From GW2011-AR15 sp964428335 (GTDB taxonomy: Archaea > Nanobdellota > Nanobdellia > Woesearchaeales > GW2011-AR15), in assembly GCA_964428335.1 (NCBI GenBank), contig CAYRXW010000006.1, positions 56,398-120,397 of the forward strand: DNA of 64,000 nucleotides. Reading direction: 5' to 3'. The notes below the pieces were generated by a model. It searched no databases. It was not told the origin of the DNA and saw only the letters and a program-made list of their open reading frames with translations. How positions within the stretch are numbered: position 1 is the first letter of the stretch; each line of letters begins with the position of its first letter. Shown here in pieces: positions 50,573 through 59,750 of this stretch. A program made the position numbers and the translations under genes.

Positions 50573-51967
50573 ATGGTTGCAAGGAAAAAAGCAGAAGTTA
50601 AGGAAGTCAAGGCTGAGGAAGCTGAGAAGCCTAAGAAAAAGGCAGCAAAAAAAACTGAAAAGGCTGAGAAGCCAGCAAAGGCAGACAAGCACCACGAAAA
50701 AGCTGAAAAAACAGAGACTTCTGAAAAGACACATATTGATTCTAAGAAAGAATTAGGAATACAGCCTGAGATAAATATCGGCCTTGTTGGCCATGTCGAC
50801 CATGGTAAAACAACACTTACTGAAAGGCTTTCAGGAAAATGGACAGACACGCATTCTGAAGAAGTAAAAAGGGGAATCACAATAAGACTTGGATATGCTG
50901 ATTCAACTTTTGTCAGGACAAAAGACGGATTTACAACTGAAGAACAAGCTAAAAAAGATAAGAAAGATTATTCTTTTGTAAGAAAAGTTTCATTTGTTGA
51001 TGCTCCAGGACACGAATCATTAATGGCAACTATGCTTGCTGGCGCAACACTTATGGATGGCGCACTTTTACTTGTCGCTGCAAATGAAAAATGTCCGCAG
51101 CCACAAACAAGGGAGCATTTGATGGCGTTAAAAATTGTTGGACTAAAAAATGTTGTTGTTGTGCAAAATAAAATTGATTTAGTTACTGAAGAAGAAGCAA
51201 TTGAAAATTACAAGCAGATAAAGGAATTTTTAAAAGGAACGGATTATGAAACTGCTCCGATTATACCTATTTCTGCGCAGCATAATGTGAATGTTGATCT
51301 GGTTATTGAGACTATTGAAAAAACAATAAAGACACCTGCAAGACAAAAAAGCCTTGAGCCAAGGATGTTCATTGCAAGGAGCTTTGATATCAATAAGCCT
51401 GGACAAGAAATCTCAAGTCTTCATGGAGGCGTTTTAGGAGGAGCCTTGCAGCAGGGAATAATAAAAGAAGGAGAAGAGATTGAAATAAGGCCAGGACAGA
51501 TTTATGAAGAAGCAAACAAGAAAGTATGGAAAGCAATAAAGACAAAAGTTTTAAGCTTAATGACTGGTGGAAAAAAAGTAAATGAAGTTGGCCCTGGTGG
51601 CTCAATTGCTGTCCTTACATCGCTTGACCCATCAATCACAAAATCAGATTCATTTACAGGACATATTGCAGGGCATGCTGAAAAGCTTCCTCCTGTATGG
51701 AGCAACCTGAAACTGAAGACAAACCTTCTGGAAAGAGTAGTTGGCGCAGCAGAAGATTTGAAAGTTGAACCGATAAAGATGTCTGAAGTCCTTATGCTTA
51801 ATGTGAATTCTGCAGCAACTGTCGGAGTTGTCACAAAACTTAGCAAGGATAATGTTGAGTGCATCCTCAAGCTTCCTGTATGCGCTGACCTAGGTAGCAG
51901 GGTTACAATCTCAAGAAGGATTGGGACAAGGTTCAGGCTGATTGGGTTTGGGATAATACAGCAGTAA
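50573..51967 (+). CDS. eif2g: Translation initiation factor aIF2 gamma subunit
   Basis: 464 residues. G1 is GHVDHGKT (73-80), then KRGITIRLGYAD, G3 DAPGHES (143-149), G4 NKID and SAQHNVN; domains 2 and 3 are complete (ARSFDINKPG, GGVLGGALQQG). It carries initiator tRNA to the small subunit. Two oddities: a Lys/Ala/Glu-rich extension of about 60 residues at the N-terminus, and no zinc-knuckle cysteines between GYAD and SFVDAPG, where most archaeal aIF2-gamma proteins have them. Confidence 0.95.
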   Translation: MVARKKAEVKEVKAEEAEKPKKKAAKKTEKAEKPAKADKHHEKAEKTETSEKTHIDSKKELGIQPEINIGLVGHVDHGKTTLTERLSGKWTDTHSEEVKRGITIRLGYADSTFVRTKDGFTTEEQAKKDKKDYSFVRKVSFVDAPGHESLMATMLAGATLMDGALLLVAANEKCPQPQTREHLMALKIVGLKNVVVVQNKIDLVTEEEAIENYKQIKEFLKGTDYETAPIIPISAQHNVNVDLVIETIEKTIKTPARQKSLEPRMFIARSFDINKPGQEISSLHGGVLGGALQQGIIKEGEEIEIRPGQIYEEANKKVWKAIKTKVLSLMTGGKKVNEVGPGGSIAVLTSLDPSITKSDSFTGHIAGHAEKLPPVWSNLKLKTNLLERVVGAAEDLKVEPIKMSEVLMLNVNSAATVGVVTKLSKDNVECILKLPVCADLGSRVTISRRIGTRFRLIGFGIIQQ

Positions 51968-51988
51968 TTCTAAAATTAATTTTGTGAA

Positions 51989-52087
51989 TGTCCGCGTATC
52001 CTGAGTTTTGAGGTCTAGATGGGTTTTATCCCCTTGGGCACAGCCCCTTAGTTTTATTTTAAGCCTCCTTCTCAACTGGATCGGACA
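51989..52087 (-). ncRNA. Candidate 99-base structured RNA
   Basis: The ends pair as TGTCCG/CGGACA. Further in, on the minus strand, ATCC pairs with GGAT, AGTT with AACT and GAG with CTC, separated by small bulges; GGGC/GCCC and GGG/CCC hairpins fill the middle. A minus-strand TATA (ATTTAAATATAC near 52106-52117) lies about 25 bases upstream. It occupies the gap between two convergent genes. The ACA directly after the closing stem recalls H/ACA guide RNAs, but no kink-turn was identified. It could instead be a bidirectional terminator. Confidence 0.45.
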
Positions 52088-52167
52088 ATACAAGACATGC
52101 ATCATGTATATTTAAATTTTTAGTGGCTAGACATTAAGAAAAAAATAAATAAGAAAAAACAAAGGAA

Positions 52168-52527
52168 TTAATCCTTTGAAATCCTGTATACTGCTTTTAG
52201 TGCTGGAACGAATACTGCTCCTGCAACGAATACACCAAATACCCTGAATGCTGTTTCTAACATTCCGCCTAGTGCTCCACCAAGTAGTACTCCAAGGTTT
52301 GCAATTGCTACAGCTCCTGTTGCAAGACCGATTGCTGCAATGATGAATCCTGATACTTCCTTATCATCAATGTTTAGTGCTCCTACAACTAGTCCAAGTA
52401 CAACCATTGCTGTTGAGATCATTCCCATATATCCTGATAGGTTTGATGCCAGTACTCCTGCAATCAATGCCAGGACTACTCCGACCATAAAGGCCCAAAC
52501 TCCAACTGTTTTCATTGTATCTTTCAT
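52168..52527 (-). CDS. Small four-span membrane protein
   Basis: 119 residues with four hydrophobic segments (about 9-27, 34-52, 58-84 and 90-113) rich in Gly/Ala/Val, short loops, a charged start (MKDTMKTVG) and a YRISKD tail. No family recognised. It lies 13 bases after the SPFH protein gene on the same strand, a place often taken by NfeD, and may be its membrane partner. Confidence 0.75.
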   Translation of the reverse strand: MKDTMKTVGVWAFMVGVVLALIAGVLASNLSGYMGMISTAMVVLGLVVGALNIDDKEVSGFIIAAIGLATGAVAIANLGVLLGGALGGMLETAFRVFGVFVAGAVFVPALKAVYRISKD

Positions 52528-52540
52528 TTTTTATTCCTCC

Positions 52541-53401
52541 TTATATCCTTCCTTTAATTGGCGCAACTCCAGCCATGTCACCTATAACATTGACAAGTTC
52601 TGTCTTTGCAGGCACAACAATCTTTGCGTTGTTCATCAGTGCCCTCTCAGTTGCTTCCAACTTCTTTAAAATAACAGCATTTCCCTTGAAATACTTGTTT
52701 GCTGCATCGTTGACCAGCCTTATTGCTTCAGCCTCTCCCTGAGCCCTCAGGATATTTCCCTGCCTGACCCCTTCTGCTTTCTTGATTTCAGCCCTTCTCT
52801 CTCCGTCTGCTTTGGTCTCTGTAGCTGTTGCAAGGTCTATTGCTGCAATCTTCTCGTTTTCAGCTTTAACCACATTATTCATTGCTGCCTGGACATCGTT
52901 TGGCGGGGTAATTTCTTGTATTTCCACCCTTAATATGTCAATGCCCCATCCTTCCTTGTCATCATGCTCTTTTTCAATCTGGGTGCTCATCTCTCTTTCT
53001 ACAAATTCATTGATATGATCCCTTCTTTCATTTGCTTCTGAAAGATTAAGTTTACCGACAACTGCCCTAAGTGTAGTCCTTGCAAGTGAGACAACGCTAC
53101 TGTGGTAATCCTGCACATTATAAAGGGCTTTTTTTGCGTTCCTTACCCTGTAATATATGACTGCATCAACTGTTGCATTCAATTTGTCCTTTGTAATGAC
53201 TTCCTGAGGCGGGACATCCACCCTTATCTCAGTAACATCGACTTTACTCATCCTATCAATCAAAGGAATAATCCACTGGAATCCCTGGCTTGAAGTTCTC
53301 TTGTATTTTCCAAGCCTTTCTACTACTCCTACTTCTGTAGGCCTGACTATTCTTATCCCTAATATAAACAATATCACAATGACTATTATCCATCCTATCA
53401 T
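52541..53401 (-). CDS. SPFH/Band 7 (stomatin/prohibitin-like) membrane protein
   Basis: 286 residues. One N-terminal membrane segment (about 2-18) is followed by the SPFH domain (VRPTEVGVVERLGKYKRTSSQGFQWIIPLIDRM; DVPPQEVITKDKLNATVDAVIYYRV; LSEANERRDHINEFVEREM), an Ala/Glu-rich coiled coil (AENEKIAAIDLATATETKADGERRAEIKKAEG) and a hydrophobic tail. These proteins form ring-like membrane scaffolds linked to membrane protein quality control. NfeD, the common neighbour, is replaced here by a four-span protein. Confidence 0.93.
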   Translation of the reverse strand: MIGWIIVIVILFILGIRIVRPTEVGVVERLGKYKRTSSQGFQWIIPLIDRMSKVDVTEIRVDVPPQEVITKDKLNATVDAVIYYRVRNAKKALYNVQDYHSSVVSLARTTLRAVVGKLNLSEANERRDHINEFVEREMSTQIEKEHDDKEGWGIDILRVEIQEITPPNDVQAAMNNVVKAENEKIAAIDLATATETKADGERRAEIKKAEGVRQGNILRAQGEAEAIRLVNDAANKYFKGNAVILKKLEATERALMNNAKIVVPAKTELVNVIGDMAGVAPIKGRI

Positions 53402-53444
53402 CTAATTCACCCCAAGAGTGTTATAAAGAGGTGGTTAATAAATC

Positions 53445-54038
53445 TTACGCGAGAAATGCCATCAATGGCAAGAAAAAGAATGAGAAATAGATATACCTGA
53501 TTAATGTATTTGAAAGTAAATTCAATAAGATTTCATGTATTGGCTGGCCAGATAAAACCCTCGGCTTATAGCTGAGTAAATCAATCAGGAAGACCATTAT
53601 CAGGACAATATAAATTACAAAATTCGTGTCATTTTTGAAGTTCCAAATAAGCAATGCTGCTATCATCACCAAAAATTTCGAGAGTGTGTTTATGAAAAGC
53701 CCGAGGCTGACTCCACGGAATAACGCTGGAAATATAGTTATTATAAGAAAAGCTATTCCATACCAAAAGCCATAGCTTAATGCAAGTACAACCATAAAAA
53801 GATAGGATGGCTCTATCTCCATAGGTAGCTCATATTTCATCCTTTTAAACTTGATGTAGCTGATAACCAATGAAAAAATAATTGTGAGGAAAAAATGAGG
53901 ATATTTTATTGTAAGAAGGATGAGAAGCAAAAGCAGGAATGTCTTGGCTAAAAGATTTTTTCTGAAAAAAGGATGGATTTTTCCTATAGGCTTTGTTTCC
54001 TCTTCAAGCCATTTCTTTTCATCCTTAAGAAGCTTCAT
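53445..54038 (-). CDS. Hypothetical polytopic membrane protein
   Basis: 197 residues. The cytoplasmic N-terminus (KLLKDEKKWLEEETKPIGKIHPFFRKN) is followed by five or six membrane segments from about residue 30. A phenylalanine-rich last span ends the protein. The N-terminal amphipathic stretch and HPFFRKNL are distinctive but unassigned. Divergent from the HD hydrolase gene. Confidence 0.75.
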   Translation of the reverse strand: MKLLKDEKKWLEEETKPIGKIHPFFRKNLLAKTFLLLLLILLTIKYPHFFLTIIFSLVISYIKFKRMKYELPMEIEPSYLFMVVLALSYGFWYGIAFLIITIFPALFRGVSLGLFINTLSKFLVMIAALLIWNFKNDTNFVIYIVLIMVFLIDLLSYKPRVLSGQPIHEILLNLLSNTLIRYIYFSFFFLPLMAFLA

Positions 54039-54109
54039 AAAAATGGAAAAGCATAATGCTAGATAAACTTTTACAAAAATTTTTAAAGAATTTCAAAATA
54101 AAAATAATT

Positions 54110-54634
54110 ATGAAGTTTCCAACCAGAGAAGAATGCCTAAAATGGTATAGGGACTATAAAACGCCTGATAATATAATAGAGCATGTAAAAACTGTAAATA
54201 GGGTTGCTAATTTCCTTGCAAAGGAACTCTCTAAGAAAGGGATAAATATCAGCCTTGAGATGGTCGATAAAGCATCTCTGCTTCATGACCTTGATAAGTG
54301 GATGTGCATAAACGATAAGACAGTGAACCATGGGTTTGAGACTGAAAAGATACTTGTAAAAAAAGGGTTTCCAGAAATTGGTTTTTATGCAAGGCAGCAT
54401 AGAGCTGATTTGATTTTGGAAAAATTAGAAACATGGGAAGAGAAGATCATTTCATATGCTGACAAAAGATGCAACGGTGATAGGGTTGTAAGCTTAAAGG
54501 AAAGGTTTGATTACATCAATGAGAAATATCCTGCAAAAGACAAAGAAAAAAGAAGCAGGGAGATGAAGCTTTTCTATGAGCTTGAAAGAGATATATTTGA
54601 TATCATTAAAATTAGTCCAGAGGAAGTAAAATGA
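54110..54634 (+). CDS. HD-domain phosphohydrolase
   Basis: About 174 residues from the ATG at 54110. The HD metal motif is IEHVKTVNRV, LLHDLDKW (the H-D pair), HGFETEKIL and ARQHRADL, consistent with a small HD/HDIG hydrolase acting on nucleotides. The upstream ATG at 54056 would add 18 residues, but TATA (TTTTTAAAG near 54080-54088) is placed for a leaderless start at 54110. The stop overlaps the DUF1653 gene as ATGA. Confidence 0.82.
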   Translation: MKFPTREECLKWYRDYKTPDNIIEHVKTVNRVANFLAKELSKKGINISLEMVDKASLLHDLDKWMCINDKTVNHGFETEKILVKKGFPEIGFYARQHRADLILEKLETWEEKIISYADKRCNGDRVVSLKERFDYINEKYPAKDKEKRSREMKLFYELERDIFDIIKISPEEVK

Positions 54635-54846
54635 GCGAGATAAGATTAGGAAGATACAGGCATTTCAAAGGAAAGATGTATGAAGTTATAGGAACAGCAA
54701 GGCATTCTGAAAATTTGGAAGAATATGTTGTCTATAAATCGCTTTATGAGTCAGAAGAATTTGGAAAGGATGCGTTGTGGATAAGGCCAAAGATGATGTT
54801 TCTTGAGAGTGTTGATGGAAAGAAAAGGTTTGAGTTCTTAGAATAG
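54631..54846 (+). CDS. DUF1653 family protein
   Basis: 71 residues, matching the DUF1653 pattern RLGRYRHFKGKMYEVIGTARHSENLEEYVVYKSLYE followed by LWIRPKMMFLESV. A small SH3-like beta barrel usually found alone in bacteria; function unknown. Coupled to the HD hydrolase by a four-base overlap, which suggests the pair acts together. Confidence 0.88.
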   Translation: MSEIRLGRYRHFKGKMYEVIGTARHSENLEEYVVYKSLYESEEFGKDALWIRPKMMFLESVDGKKRFEFLE

Positions 54847-54918
54847 ACTTTCTTCCAATATCACTTTTTAGTAGTAATGCTAATTAAATTTATAAATAAA
54901 ATAAATATTTCTTAAATT

Positions 54919-55365
54919 ATGGCAATTGATAAACCTATTGAAGGACAAAAGTTTAATGGACATTTAACTGAACAAAGAAGAGATAATAACTATTCAGCTA
55001 TTACCTACAGCATTTATTCTTTTACAGTCAATCAGCCTGAAGATAAAGAATTTGATACAGATATATCTTATTTAATTGAAAAACTATTTGAAAATGGAAC
55101 TGCTACAGGAATCAATTCAAACTCTTTAAGAATTGATTTTAGACAAAACACAAAAGATCTAAAATATCTGGGACATTTATTCCTATCCTCTGTCTACCTA
55201 GAATTAAGCATAAACAGAGAAAGCGATTCTGATGCAAGAACTAACCCAAGAGGATATTCTATAAGCATTAATTTAATCTGTGACACTAGAATAACTGATA
55301 GTGTAAGAGAAAGAATTGAATCAACCTTGTATCCTATAATAAACAAATATGCTGATTCTAGATAA
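54919..55365 (+). CDS. Hypothetical protein
   Basis: 148 residues, soluble, with alternating strands and helices (SAITYSIYSFTVNQPEDKEFDTDISYLIEKLF; LGHLFLSSVYLELSINRES; YSISINLICDTRITDSV). No motif recognised. An AT-rich TATA region (TTTATAAATAAAATAAAT) is centred about 27 bases upstream. Like the gene at 15431 its codon use is more AT-rich than that of housekeeping genes. Confidence 0.65.
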   Translation: MAIDKPIEGQKFNGHLTEQRRDNNYSAITYSIYSFTVNQPEDKEFDTDISYLIEKLFENGTATGINSNSLRIDFRQNTKDLKYLGHLFLSSVYLELSINRESDSDARTNPRGYSISINLICDTRITDSVRERIESTLYPIINKYADSR

Positions 55366-55418
55366 GAAATAAATATTTATCATTTATTTTAAATTAAAAA
55401 AAAACAGAAATAAAAAAA

Positions 55419-57590
55419 TTATTCTATAACAATCTCCTGCACTTCAACTTCTCCCATTGCGTTTCCTACTGCTACACTTTTTTCAGTGGCACCATAAGGC
55501 ATAGGCTCATCATAGTACTCCTGGCTTGGTAACGCAATCTCGTCTATCTTTTCCATATCATCAAGATTATTCATCACTATCTTTGCGCTGCTCACTGTGT
55601 AAAGGACATCGTCCATGTATAGACTTCTTCTCACCTGTGCATCCCAGTAGTTGTCCCCTTCCTTATGCCTGATCTTTCCTTTTAGCTCGAATCCTTCAAG
55701 AGATATATCAAATGCATAAGCTCCCTGCCAGACATTCTGCCTGTAGTAGCCGTACCTTGGGTCGTAGTCCTGCTTGTCTATTATTGTTGCAGGTATCACC
55801 AGAAGATTCTTTTCCCTGCTGAATAGGAATGCTTTGTGGTCATTCAAGGCTTCTGAATTTGAACCCTGGTCTCCAAAGACATATTTGTCAACCAGTTTTG
55901 GGTTCTCAAAATCAGACACATCAAACAAAGCAAGTTTTAATCCTTTTGTTGTGACTCCACCCCATTCATTCTCTCCTGTCTCTTTCCCTACTCCTATAAT
56001 ATGTGTTTCGTCATATGGGTGCAGGTATTCTGAAAATCCAGGTATCTTTAATTCTCCCAATACTTTTGGATTTTCTGCATCGCTCAGATCAATGACAAAG
56101 AATGGGTCTGTCTGTCTGAATGTCACCAGATATAACTTATCTCCCATGAACCTTGCTGAATATATCCTTTCTTCAGGAGCAATCTTTTCTTCTTTTCCAA
56201 TAAGGCTTAAATCTTCATCAAGCACGTAGACATTGTTGTACTGCACGTTCTGTGAATTTGCCCATGCACTGAATGTTGTTGCAAGCCTTAAGTTGCCTTC
56301 ATATTCATCAAGTGAGAATTGGTTAAGCAAGTATCCTTTCACTTCCCCTTTCTTATCATACTCTATCTTTCCGTTGTCAATATTTATCTTATGAATTATT
56401 GTCTTTTGCCTTTCTTCTTCCAATTCAATGTCATATTTTTCTATTGCTTCCTGTGTTTTCTCAATGAACTCTTCTTTTTCATCTTCATTCATTGAATTGT
56501 ACATTTCCTCTAATATTCCCGAGATTTTGTCCCATTTGTCGCTTTCAGATTCATCGCTGCTATAGATGCTTAGAATCTTTCCGCTGTATTCATCCGGAAG
56601 TATCGGAAGGACTGCTTCCCTGAATCTTTTCTCATTATAGTCTTCATGGAATCTCCATGGCATGTTTTTTTGGTATGCTATGTAGATGTTTTCTTCTGAG
56701 ACATAGATTGTGTTTGCATAACCCATCATGAAGCTTGCTGCATTTGCTTCATATGTCTCAACATTTAACGACATGATTGTATTGAAATTGAAGTTGTCAT
56801 CAGGGTTGTCAAAATAATATATATCTGGGGAAGCAATCATCTTTCCGCTTTCCCTTAAGACAGGTGTATCGATGAAAGGCCCATAGTAATAGACCGGGTC
56901 CTGTGCAATCAGGTATACATAGTCTCCTATCATCCTTGCGCTTACAAAATATCCTTTAACATCATAATCTTTTACAAGTTTTGGGTCTTCCCTGTCAGAA
57001 ACATCATAGACAAGAATTTTTGTCATCTGCTTGTAAATTGGTCTTGGGATTATATCATATTTTTCAAAGCCCATAACATTGTCATCAAAGTTTGTAAAAA
57101 CAATCACTTTATCATCCTTTAAGAACATGTTTGTAGGATATCCTTTTATCTTTGTTTCAGATATAAGCTCAGCATCTTCTGCAGGATATGCGTCAACAAT
57201 CACTAATTTGCCGTTCACAACCATATAGATATACTTGTCATCATTCTTTATGAAGTCTGCCTCATCAACGCCTTCAACCTGGACGTTTGTTGTAGAATAA
57301 TCTGCTGCTCCGCTTCCTGCACCATTTGCCATAGGTGCAGCACTTTTTACAGCCATGTCGCTTTCAGCAAAAGCCATCATCCCTCCTGCCCTTCTAAATC
57401 CGTCATAACCTGTGCTTTGCTGGTTGTCTTTCAGGTAATCAATTATCTCCTGCTTTGACTGGAATTTTTTCACTTCATCGTTTGTCTGAAAATTTAGCTC
57501 TCCATTGTTTTGATTTGTATTTTGGTTAACTGTTGTGCATGCAAATGCAAACAATAACAAGAATATTGCAAATAAGACATTTCTTTTCAT
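55419..57590 (-). CDS. Secreted lipoprotein-like beta-propeller protein (COG4880-type)
   Basis: 723 residues. The signal sequence ends in a lipobox-like AFAC (C18) followed by a Thr/Asn/Gln-rich linker, then VEGVDEADFIKNDDKYIYMVVNGKLVIVDAYPAED, the entry to the beta-propeller family distantly related to WD-40. Blades repeat YxxDVSDxExPK-like strings (ILVYDVSDREDPKLV; PFFVIDLSDAENPKVL; KLALFDVSDFENPKLV), with a helical insert near 330-390. Probably an anchored extracellular protein. TATA near 57632-57643 and GAGGT before the ATG give a leadered mRNA. Confidence 0.88.
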   Translation of the reverse strand: MKRNVLFAIFLLLFAFACTTVNQNTNQNNGELNFQTNDEVKKFQSKQEIIDYLKDNQQSTGYDGFRRAGGMMAFAESDMAVKSAAPMANGAGSGAADYSTTNVQVEGVDEADFIKNDDKYIYMVVNGKLVIVDAYPAEDAELISETKIKGYPTNMFLKDDKVIVFTNFDDNVMGFEKYDIIPRPIYKQMTKILVYDVSDREDPKLVKDYDVKGYFVSARMIGDYVYLIAQDPVYYYGPFIDTPVLRESGKMIASPDIYYFDNPDDNFNFNTIMSLNVETYEANAASFMMGYANTIYVSEENIYIAYQKNMPWRFHEDYNEKRFREAVLPILPDEYSGKILSIYSSDESESDKWDKISGILEEMYNSMNEDEKEEFIEKTQEAIEKYDIELEEERQKTIIHKINIDNGKIEYDKKGEVKGYLLNQFSLDEYEGNLRLATTFSAWANSQNVQYNNVYVLDEDLSLIGKEEKIAPEERIYSARFMGDKLYLVTFRQTDPFFVIDLSDAENPKVLGELKIPGFSEYLHPYDETHIIGVGKETGENEWGGVTTKGLKLALFDVSDFENPKLVDKYVFGDQGSNSEALNDHKAFLFSREKNLLVIPATIIDKQDYDPRYGYYRQNVWQGAYAFDISLEGFELKGKIRHKEGDNYWDAQVRRSLYMDDVLYTVSSAKIVMNNLDDMEKIDEIALPSQEYYDEPMPYGATEKSVAVGNAMGEVEVQEIVIE

Positions 57591-57794
57591 TTTTTTACCT
57601 CGATTCTTTTATTTATCTAAAACTGAGAAGCATGGGTATTTAAAATATGTGTCGATGGCTTCAATCTCAATTGAAGTCTTAATGATTTTGGCTAAATCAA
57701 TCTAATGTGATTTTTTCTAATTTTGTATAAGTTCAGAAGTTCTAACCCTTGATGAAAGTTATTTTTATAAATAGTCTGATTGTCCATAAAAAAA

Positions 57795-58724
57795 ATGCAT
57801 CAAGAAAACATTAGCATATGCATCCCTGCTTTTAATGAAGGCGAAAAGTTTGCAGGCATTTTGGAATATCTTTTTTCTTTCTCCACCATGGCCAATGAAA
57901 TAATATTATGCATAAAGAAATACCAGGAAAATGATACCACGCTTGAAACTGCTTTGAAATACTCACAAAGAGATTCAAGAGTTAAAATAATTATTCAGGA
58001 GGGAAATGGAAAAACTGATGCCTGGAATAATTTAGTTGCAAATGCTTCAAATGAAAACTTAGTTTTTTTTGATGCTGATGTAATGCCACAGCCTAACTGC
58101 ATTGAAAACCTGCTTGAAGTGATGCATTCAAATGATGAATATATTGCTGTTGGAGGAGTTCCTATTGAGAAATATCTCGGAAAAAGCAGATTATCTGCAC
58201 TAGCAAAGAGCTATATGCCGACAATAAACCTAAACGGCAGACTTTATGCAATAAAAAAGTCAAGAATGTTAAATAAGCTTCCTAATGGAAAAATACCTTC
58301 AAATGTTTTATATGAGGATTTTTTTCTTCAAATGAGCCTAAATAAAAAAGAACTAGGAATTGCGAGGAATGCAAATATTGTAAGCGATGCTGGGACATTA
58401 GATGGATATTTAATTTATATTGGAAGAGATAGGGCAGGACTTGAAACACTTGCAAAAGATTACCCTGTGCTCTTTGAAAATTATAGGAAAGAATTCAAAG
58501 AATCTGGAAATCGGGCTGCTATTTATTTTAAAAAACTGTTTGGACCTGAAACTATCGGAAGAAAAGCCTTTGGAATTGTTGCTTTTCTTACCAGAAAAGT
58601 AATTAACTTAGTTTATGCAAATCGAATCAATGAATATTATAGAAAAACCATGAAACTTCATGAAAATGACCAATCTCATGAAATGCTTAGTATGAAGGGA
58701 CTCAGGGCAGAATCAACTAAGTAA
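57795..58724 (+). CDS. Glycosyltransferase family 2
   Basis: About 309 residues from the ATG at 57795. The GT-A fold begins ISICIPAFNEGEKF, D93-A-D95 (FFDADVMPQPNCIENLL) binds the nucleotide-sugar metal, and YEDFFLQM supplies the catalytic acidic pair. The C-terminal region is basic and lacks clear membrane spans. TATA (TTTTTATAAATAG near 57761-57773) places the start site at 57795, so the in-frame TTG at 57780 is rejected. It probably extends an envelope glycan. Confidence 0.85.
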   Translation: MHQENISICIPAFNEGEKFAGILEYLFSFSTMANEIILCIKKYQENDTTLETALKYSQRDSRVKIIIQEGNGKTDAWNNLVANASNENLVFFDADVMPQPNCIENLLEVMHSNDEYIAVGGVPIEKYLGKSRLSALAKSYMPTINLNGRLYAIKKSRMLNKLPNGKIPSNVLYEDFFLQMSLNKKELGIARNANIVSDAGTLDGYLIYIGRDRAGLETLAKDYPVLFENYRKEFKESGNRAAIYFKKLFGPETIGRKAFGIVAFLTRKVINLVYANRINEYYRKTMKLHENDQSHEMLSMKGLRAESTK

Positions 58725-58726
58725 AG

Positions 58727-59701
58727 TTACCTGTCCATCCTAGGATAAATTCCAGGCTCCATTACCACTTTTTCTGATTTCACTGCTAACCCTTTCTCTC
58801 CCATCATCTGCTTTGAATTAAGAACAGCCTCGCCAAAACATATCAGCTCATCCTTTAATGTGAAGATTGCTATTATGTCTCCTTTTTCAATATCATTTTC
58901 CAGTTTTGAAATTCCTGGGACTGCAAGGTTTGCTCCATGGCACAAGCTATCTACAGTTGTATCAAAGACCCAGATCTTGCTAAGATGGGAGACTGCATTT
59001 TCAATCGGCTGCACAACTTTCCTTATGAATTTTTCATTCCCGTGCTTTTTATAATAATACCATGCATCGCTCAGGTCCTGAAGAGTGAATAAGTTTTCTT
59101 CTGTAAATGGTCCTGCTTTTGTCCTCCTCAGTTCAGCCATGTGCGCACCGCATTTCAATTCCTGTCCGATGTCATGCACCAGCTTACGTATGTAAGTGCC
59201 TGCCTGGCATCCAACTTTAAAAAGGACTTCCTGGCCTTTTATCTCCAGGACATCAATATAATAAATCTCACGCTCTCTCCACTGCCTTTTTACTGAGCTT
59301 TTTATTGGTGGGAGCTGGGAAATTTTTCCTGTGAATTTTTCAAATACTTTGTAAAGGTCATATTCTGTCACTTCCTTATGAAGATGCATTAAGCAGACAT
59401 ATTCTTTCCCTGAAAGCAGGAGTGTCTGGACAATCTTCGTGCTTTTTTTCAGCGCAACAGGAAGAACGCCTGTAACATTTGGATCAAGTGTTCCTGAATG
59501 GCCTGATTTTGGTATGCCTAATACCTGCTGCACATAAGCTGATACCTGATGGCTTGTAGGCCCTGCAGGCTTATCCAGATTGACAATTCCAAGAGTGATA
59601 TGCTCTTCTATTGTCCTTTTTCCTGGTGACTTGCCGAACTTCTCAGAAGTCTCAAGAAATTTACGGATAAGGATAGTTGGTTTTCTGACTTCTAGATTCA
59701 T
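58727..59701 (-). CDS. cbf5: tRNA/rRNA pseudouridine synthase Cbf5 (H/ACA catalytic subunit)
   Basis: 324 residues. The TruB-like core has the catalytic D73 in GHSGTLDPNVTGVLPVAL, the KEYVCLMHLH segment, and the RRTKAGPF block; a C-terminal PUA domain spans about 240-324. The N-terminal DKPAGPTSHQV and length identify Cbf5, which works with Nop10, Gar1 and L7Ae on H/ACA guide RNAs. L7Ae is at 50 kb; nop10 and gar1 are not in the window. Confidence 0.95.
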   Translation of the reverse strand: MNLEVRKPTILIRKFLETSEKFGKSPGKRTIEEHITLGIVNLDKPAGPTSHQVSAYVQQVLGIPKSGHSGTLDPNVTGVLPVALKKSTKIVQTLLLSGKEYVCLMHLHKEVTEYDLYKVFEKFTGKISQLPPIKSSVKRQWREREIYYIDVLEIKGQEVLFKVGCQAGTYIRKLVHDIGQELKCGAHMAELRRTKAGPFTEENLFTLQDLSDAWYYYKKHGNEKFIRKVVQPIENAVSHLSKIWVFDTTVDSLCHGANLAVPGISKLENDIEKGDIIAIFTLKDELICFGEAVLNSKQMMGEKGLAVKSEKVVMEPGIYPRMDR

Positions 59702-59750
59702 ATATAACTTGGATTAATCAGGGATATATAAGTTTTGTTAACCAAAAAAA

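Noticed and set aside
57680..57705. CTTCAAT/ATTGAAG inverted repeat
   Set aside because: Short AT-rich arms far from both predicted start sites; not distinguishable from chance.
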